Shown here: one piece after another, positions 5,087 through 7,272 of the stretch
How the letters are laid out: each line of letters opens with the position of its first letter
Position numbering within the stretch: the stretch's first letter is position 1
Assembly: GCA_004562395.1 (NCBI GenBank)
Contig: SFQY01000055.1
Coordinates: forward strand, 1-7,272
Direction: 5' to 3'
Source: a bacterium
Lineage (GTDB): Bacteria > Bacillota > Clostridia > Oscillospirales > Oscillospiraceae
Length of the DNA stretch: 7,272 bases
The notes under the pieces: generated by a model
What the model was told of the DNA's origin: nothing
Databases searched by the model: none
The model's input: the letters and a program-made list of their open reading frames with translations, nothing else
Made by a program: the position numbers and the translations under genes

Positions 5087-6193
5087 TTACAGATCCAGCT
5101 TCAGATCGTTTTCTTTGATCCAGCCCCGTTTGCGCAGTAGCTGGCAGAAGCCCCAGCTCAGAACCGCGGGCAGAACAAAGCAGATGAGAATCAGCCCTAG
5201 CCAGTCCATGGGGGTGATGGCAGCCTTGACACCTCCGGCAATATCGTTGACCCAGCCGGTGTAGACGCCGATCTGACCCACAAAGCCGCAGGTTCCCATA
5301 CCGGAGGAGACCGCGGGACCGTTCATTTCCAGCCGGAACAGGCAGGTGGCCAGTGGCCCGGTGATGGCGGAGGCCAGCGTGGGAGGGATCCAGATCTTTG
5401 GGTTTTTGATGATGTTGGGCATCTGCAGCATACTGGTGCCAACGCCCTGGGCCACCAGTCCGCCCCAGCGGTTTTCTCGGAAGCTCATGACGGCGAAGCC
5501 AACCATCTGGGCGCAGCAGCCGGCCACCGCCGCGCCGCCCGCCAGACCCGTCAGGCTCAGAGCCGCGCAGATGGCGGCGGAGGAAATGGGCAGCGTCAGG
5601 GCCACGCCGATGACCACGGACACCAGAATGCCCATCCAGAAGGGCTGAAGGATCGTGGCCCACCGGACAAAGCTGCCCACAGCGCTGGCCGCGGCGCCGA
5701 TGGGCGCGGCCACCAGAGAGGCAAATCCGATGCCTGCCAGCACCGTGACGATGGGAGTTACCAGAATGTCGATCTTGGTTTCCTTGGAGACCAGCTTGCC
5801 GCATTCCGCCGCCAGAATCGCCACGAAGTACACGGCCAGGGGGCCTCCCGCACCGCCCATGGTGTTGGCCGCGAAGCCCACGGGGATCAGGGAGAACAGC
5901 ACCAGCGGCGGACAGTGCAGGGCAAAGCCGATGGCGATGGCAATGCCGGGTCCCACCATGGCGGAGGCCAGGCCGCCGATGGTGTAGCCCACCGCGCCCT
6001 CGCCCTTACCTACGGTGACGATCACGTCCGTGAGGAAAGAAAGGTGGAACTGCTGTCCGATGGTGTTGAGGATGGTGCCCACCAGCAGCGTGCAGAACAG
6101 ACCCTGGGCCATAGCCCCCAGGGCATCCACGCCGTAGCGCTGAAGGGAAAATACGATGTCTTTCCGGGTTAAAAATTTCTTGAGCTTTTCCAT
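5087..6193 (-). CDS. PTS EIIC-type membrane transporter, PfoR-like (PTS_EIIC_2 family)
   Basis: A 368-residue polytopic membrane protein, full length for the family, with about nine or ten hydrophobic stretches. Family landmarks are GGAGGPLAVYFVAILAAECG (113-132), KIDILVTPIVTVLAG (140-154), NPKIWIPPTLASAITGPLAT (264-283) and GMGTCGFVGQIGVYTG (298-313). EIIC proteins carry the sugar across the membrane while IIB and IIA domains pass phosphate to it. None of those domains is fused here and none lies nearby, so this is an orphan. The same family contains PfoR of Clostridium perfringens, linked to toxin regulation, so a sensing or regulatory role is possible. The substrate is unknown. The ATG at 6193 follows AGGAAG (6206-6201) at seven bases. 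It is monocistronic, with its own promoter and terminator. Confidence 0.88.
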   Translation of the reverse strand: MEKLKKFLTRKDIVFSLQRYGVDALGAMAQGLFCTLLVGTILNTIGQQFHLSFLTDVIVTVGKGEGAVGYTIGGLASAMVGPGIAIAIGFALHCPPLVLFSLIPVGFAANTMGGAGGPLAVYFVAILAAECGKLVSKETKIDILVTPIVTVLAGIGFASLVAAPIGAAASAVGSFVRWATILQPFWMGILVSVVIGVALTLPISSAAICAALSLTGLAGGAAVAGCCAQMVGFAVMSFRENRWGGLVAQGVGTSMLQMPNIIKNPKIWIPPTLASAITGPLATCLFRLEMNGPAVSSGMGTCGFVGQIGVYTGWVNDIAGGVKAAITPMDWLGLILICFVLPAVLSWGFCQLLRKRGWIKENDLKLDL

Positions 6194-6225
6194 AGACTCT
6201 CTTCCTTTTTTCGATGGATGGGCTT

Positions 6226-6254
6226 ATTATACATTCCAGGTGCCCCTGACGCAA
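6226..6254 (-). promoter_or_regulatory. Promoter of the EIIC gene
   Basis: On the minus strand, TTGCGT (6254-6249) and a perfect TATAAT (6231-6226) are 17 bases apart. The start site would be near 6219, giving a leader of about 25 bases. It is divergent from the tRNA promoter about 75 bases away. A compact palindrome, TCCCCGC-C-GCGGGGA (6305-6319), lies between the two promoters. It has no U-run on either strand and no assigned role. Confidence 0.8.
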
Positions 6255-6329
6255 CAAGGAAAACACCGTTTTCGCAAAATTTTCGCCTCTGCCGCCTGCC
6301 GAAGTCCCCGCCGCGGGGAAAACTTTCAC

Positions 6330-6358
6330 TTGCTTTTTTTCGGGAAGTGTACTATACT
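6330..6358 (+). promoter_or_regulatory. Promoter of tRNA-Leu
   Basis: TTGCTT (6330-6335) and TATACT (6353-6358) have a 17-base spacer. The tRNA 5' end at 6369 lies ten bases past the -10 box, so the primary transcript would have almost no leader. Confidence 0.75.
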
Positions 6359-6368
6359 ATATCCACAT

Positions 6369-6454
6369 GCCGGTGTGATGGAATGGTAGACGTAGTGGAC
6401 TCAAAATCCACCGCCAGCGATGGCGTACCGGTTCGAGTCCGGTCACCGGCACCA
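6369..6454 (+). tRNA. tRNA-Leu (anticodon CAA)
   Basis: This is an 86-base class II tRNA with CCA encoded. The acceptor stem pairs GCCGGTG (6369-6375) with CACCGGC (6444-6450), and A6451 is the discriminator. The anticodon stem GTGGA/TCCAC encloses the loop CTCAAAA, giving anticodon CAA (6402-6404), which reads UUG. The long variable arm CGCCAGCGATGGCG and the T-loop GGTTCGAGTCC confirm a leucine tRNA. A small GCCCC-TTT-GGGGC hairpin (6460-6472) follows without a U-run, so termination probably occurs further downstream. Confidence 0.97.
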
Positions 6455-6474
6455 GAAACGCCCCTTTGGGGCTC

Positions 6475-6572
6475 AGATAAGAGATAATAGATAATATTGA
6501 ATAGATGATAGATATTTTGCCGCCGCCCGCGGCGTTTCTGTACTATTCTCTTTTATCTATTATCTCTTATCT
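6475..6572. repeat. AT-rich inverted repeat upstream of a small reading frame
   Basis: Perfect 20-bp arms (6475-6494 and 6553-6572) are built from AGATAAGAGATAATAG-like sequence. The stem continues after a bulge with GAATAG/CTATTC (6499-6504 and 6543-6548) and is capped by the GC hairpin CGCCGC-CC-GCGGCG (6521-6534). The composition differs sharply from the GC-rich surroundings, which suggests an acquired element. The right arm ends eight bases before the AAGGAG of the next frame, so folding could affect its translation. I associate such arms with four-helix-bundle genes in Clostridia, but only from memory. Confidence 0.8.
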
Positions 6573-6595
6573 TTTCTCTAAAGGAGACTGCCGCT

Positions 6596-6694
6596 ATGAG
6601 CCAGGACAGCGTCATTTTGACGAAATCCTTGAAATTTGCAGCCCGGATGAGGATATTCGTTTCGTCCCTGAAAACCGCCAGAGATAACCATTGA
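6596..6694 (+). pseudogene. Probable internally deleted four-helix-bundle (23S rRNA intervening-sequence protein) gene
   Basis: A 32-codon frame starts at ATG 6596, nine bases after AAGGAG (6581-6586), and ends at TGA 6692-6694. Residues 5-18 (SVILTKSLKFAARM) resemble the conserved N-terminus of four-helix-bundle proteins (TIGR02436/PF05635), usually of the form I-x-x-KS-x-x-FA-x-R-I. Residues 19-32 (RIFVSSLKTARDNH) resemble their C-terminal helix, typically R-I-L-x-S-I-x-KTAK. The usual length is about 115-130 residues, so the middle, including the SGTSIGAN region, appears to be lost in frame. With an intact ribosome binding site it may still be translated. The family match is by eye. An unrelated microprotein is the alternative. 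Confidence 0.45.
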
Positions 6695-6743
6695 GTTTTC
6701 GGAAAAATCCTGCATCTATGGTGTACACAACACACAAACCAAT

Positions 6744-6798
6744 ATAATCCGAACCTAGTTTTCCCAGTGGGAGACGGGTTCGGATTATTTGTTTTTTT
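6744..6798 (+). terminator. Long-stem intrinsic terminator
   Basis: A perfect 12-bp stem (ATAATCCGAACC, 6744-6755, with 6777-6788) encloses a 21-base loop containing a small CCCAGTGGG hairpin and is followed by TTGTTTTTTT. It probably ends transcripts from the tRNA-Leu promoter and the small frame at 6596-6694. Confidence 0.85.
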
Positions 6799-6900
6799 CT
6801 GGATAATCGTATGAGAATCTGATTTTCGGTTTTTGAGGATATCAATACCGCCTCGCCTGCAATTGAGGATGGGTCTGGTTGCGAGAGTATGAGCGGGATG
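6799..6900. other. Gene-free interval between two terminators
   Basis: No credible reading frame or good promoter is seen. A CTCGC/GCGAG pairing (around 6852-6885) is the only structure I notice. Since it lies between two intrinsic terminators on the same strand, it may hold a small RNA or the remains of a lost gene. Neither is demonstrated. Confidence 0.35.
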
Positions 6901-6938
6901 GCTGCCGGAATACGACGAAGCGTTCCGGCGGCTTTTTT
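6901..6938 (+). terminator. Second intrinsic terminator
   Basis: GCTGCCGGAA (6901-6910) pairs with TTCCGGCGGC (6923-6932), ten pairs with one G-U, and is followed by six T residues. No recognised gene lies directly upstream. Confidence 0.85.
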
Positions 6939-6994
6939 CCTTTTCTGAAATGTGATATAGTAAAAATGCTTATCGACCTGACTCAGTTGAATTG

Positions 6995-7111
6995 TAAATG
7001 ATCGTTTATGCGGGCAAGGCCCGCAGCGAATGCGTTACGAACTCCCGCGCTGGACTTACATCCTCTGGGCCCCTCGACCATGGGTGCGGCAATTTGGTAA
7101 ATGATCGTTTA
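6995..7111 (-). repeat. Two intact TAAATGATCGTTTA motifs, 103 bases apart
   Basis: Identical 14-base copies lie at 6995-7008 and 7098-7111 in direct orientation. The first is followed at once by GCGGGC-AAG-GCCCGC (7010-7024), the second by the large inverted repeat at 7142-7256. In the TAAACGATCATTTA orientation both hairpins lie on the 5' side of the motif, as in repeats A, B and C. The 6939-6994 and 7025-7097 stretches show no gene. Confidence 0.8.
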
Positions 7112-7141
7112 TCGCATCATCTACCATACAATGCCGCATCC

Positions 7142-7256
7142 AACGTAGGGCGGGGGCTCGCCCCCGCCGAGCAGGTCAGATATTTGATCGGCTGCGTTAG
7201 ACGCGGATATGCAAAACCATTGGTGCGTCGGCGGGGGCAAGCCCCCGCCCTACGTT
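7142..7256. repeat. GC-rich inverted repeat G with hairpin-bearing arms
   Basis: The 27-base arms (7142-7168 and 7230-7256) match inversely at 26 positions. Each starts AACGTAGGGC from its outer end and contains its own near-palindrome, GGCGGGGGC-xx-GCCCCCGCC, with loops TC and AA. The 61 bases between them have no gene. The long plus-strand frame through this area is an artefact of the GC-rich repeats. The arm-within-arm design parallels the inner repeat at 4719-4843. Confidence 0.85.
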
Positions 7257-7272
7257 AGGTGCGAGCGTAAAC

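Noticed and set aside
6369..6800. Possible integrated element using the 3' end of tRNA-Leu as an attachment site.
   Set aside because: No second copy of the tRNA 3' end was found downstream in the window, and no integrase gene is present.
6998..7258. Plus-strand frame of 86 residues through the motifs and repeat G.
   Set aside because: It starts inside a repeat motif and reads through inverted GC-rich arms. There is no Shine-Dalgarno sequence.
1..7272. CRISPR array or complete defence system.
   Set aside because: The repeats are self-complementary, irregularly spaced and in mixed orientation, and no cas or recognisable defence gene is present.

Overview
The window looks like chromosomal DNA from a GC-rich Gram-positive anaerobe of the class Clostridia, probably a gut Oscillospiraceae-like lineage. 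This placement is inferred from a VanW protein with a putative peptidoglycan-binding region, an AbrB/SpoVT-type regulator, strong AGGAGG ribosome binding sites, sigma-A-type promoters and GC-rich hairpin repeats in almost every intergenic space. No phage, plasmid, transposase or CRISPR gene is visible.

Layout. 1-309: the end of a hairpin repeat, then the promoter of a membrane-anchored VanW-family protein (310-1773, +), which ends at a strong intrinsic terminator. 1824-2759 (-): a cytoplasmic M14 zinc carboxypeptidase-like enzyme, convergent with vanW and probably starting at TTG. 2858-3120: two hairpin repeats facing each other. 3123-4600 (+): a two-gene operon with a near-consensus promoter and a long palindromic operator, encoding a 71-residue AbrB-type regulator and an MGT/YjiC-like family-1 glycosyltransferase one base downstream. 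4598-5008: a nested repeat block in which a 226-bp MITE-like element with 21-bp terminal inverted repeats and a CTAT duplication has split an older hairpin repeat. 5087-6193 (-): a PfoR-like PTS EIIC membrane protein with its own promoter and terminator. 6369-6454 (+): tRNA-Leu(CAA) with its own promoter. 6475-6694: an AT-rich inverted repeat followed by a 32-codon reading frame that looks like an internally deleted four-helix-bundle (23S rRNA intervening-sequence protein) gene. 6744-6938: two terminators with no gene between them. 6995-7256: two copies of a GATC-centred motif and a large GC-rich inverted repeat.

How the parts relate. VanW and the M14 peptidase both belong to families linked to the cell wall, but they are convergent and separately expressed. 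The AbrB-glycosyltransferase pair is the clearest regulated unit and the most likely accessory function (glycosylation of a small molecule). The EIIC protein has no IIA or IIB partner here.

The most unusual content is non-coding: a recurring 14-bp motif, TAAAYGATCRTTTA, at seven places, nearly always on the same side of hairpin modules. One copy forms the stop codon of the glycosyltransferase and another abuts the -35 box of the regulator promoter. I see no complete new enzymatic or defence system. The repeat family and the AbrB operator are the best leads.
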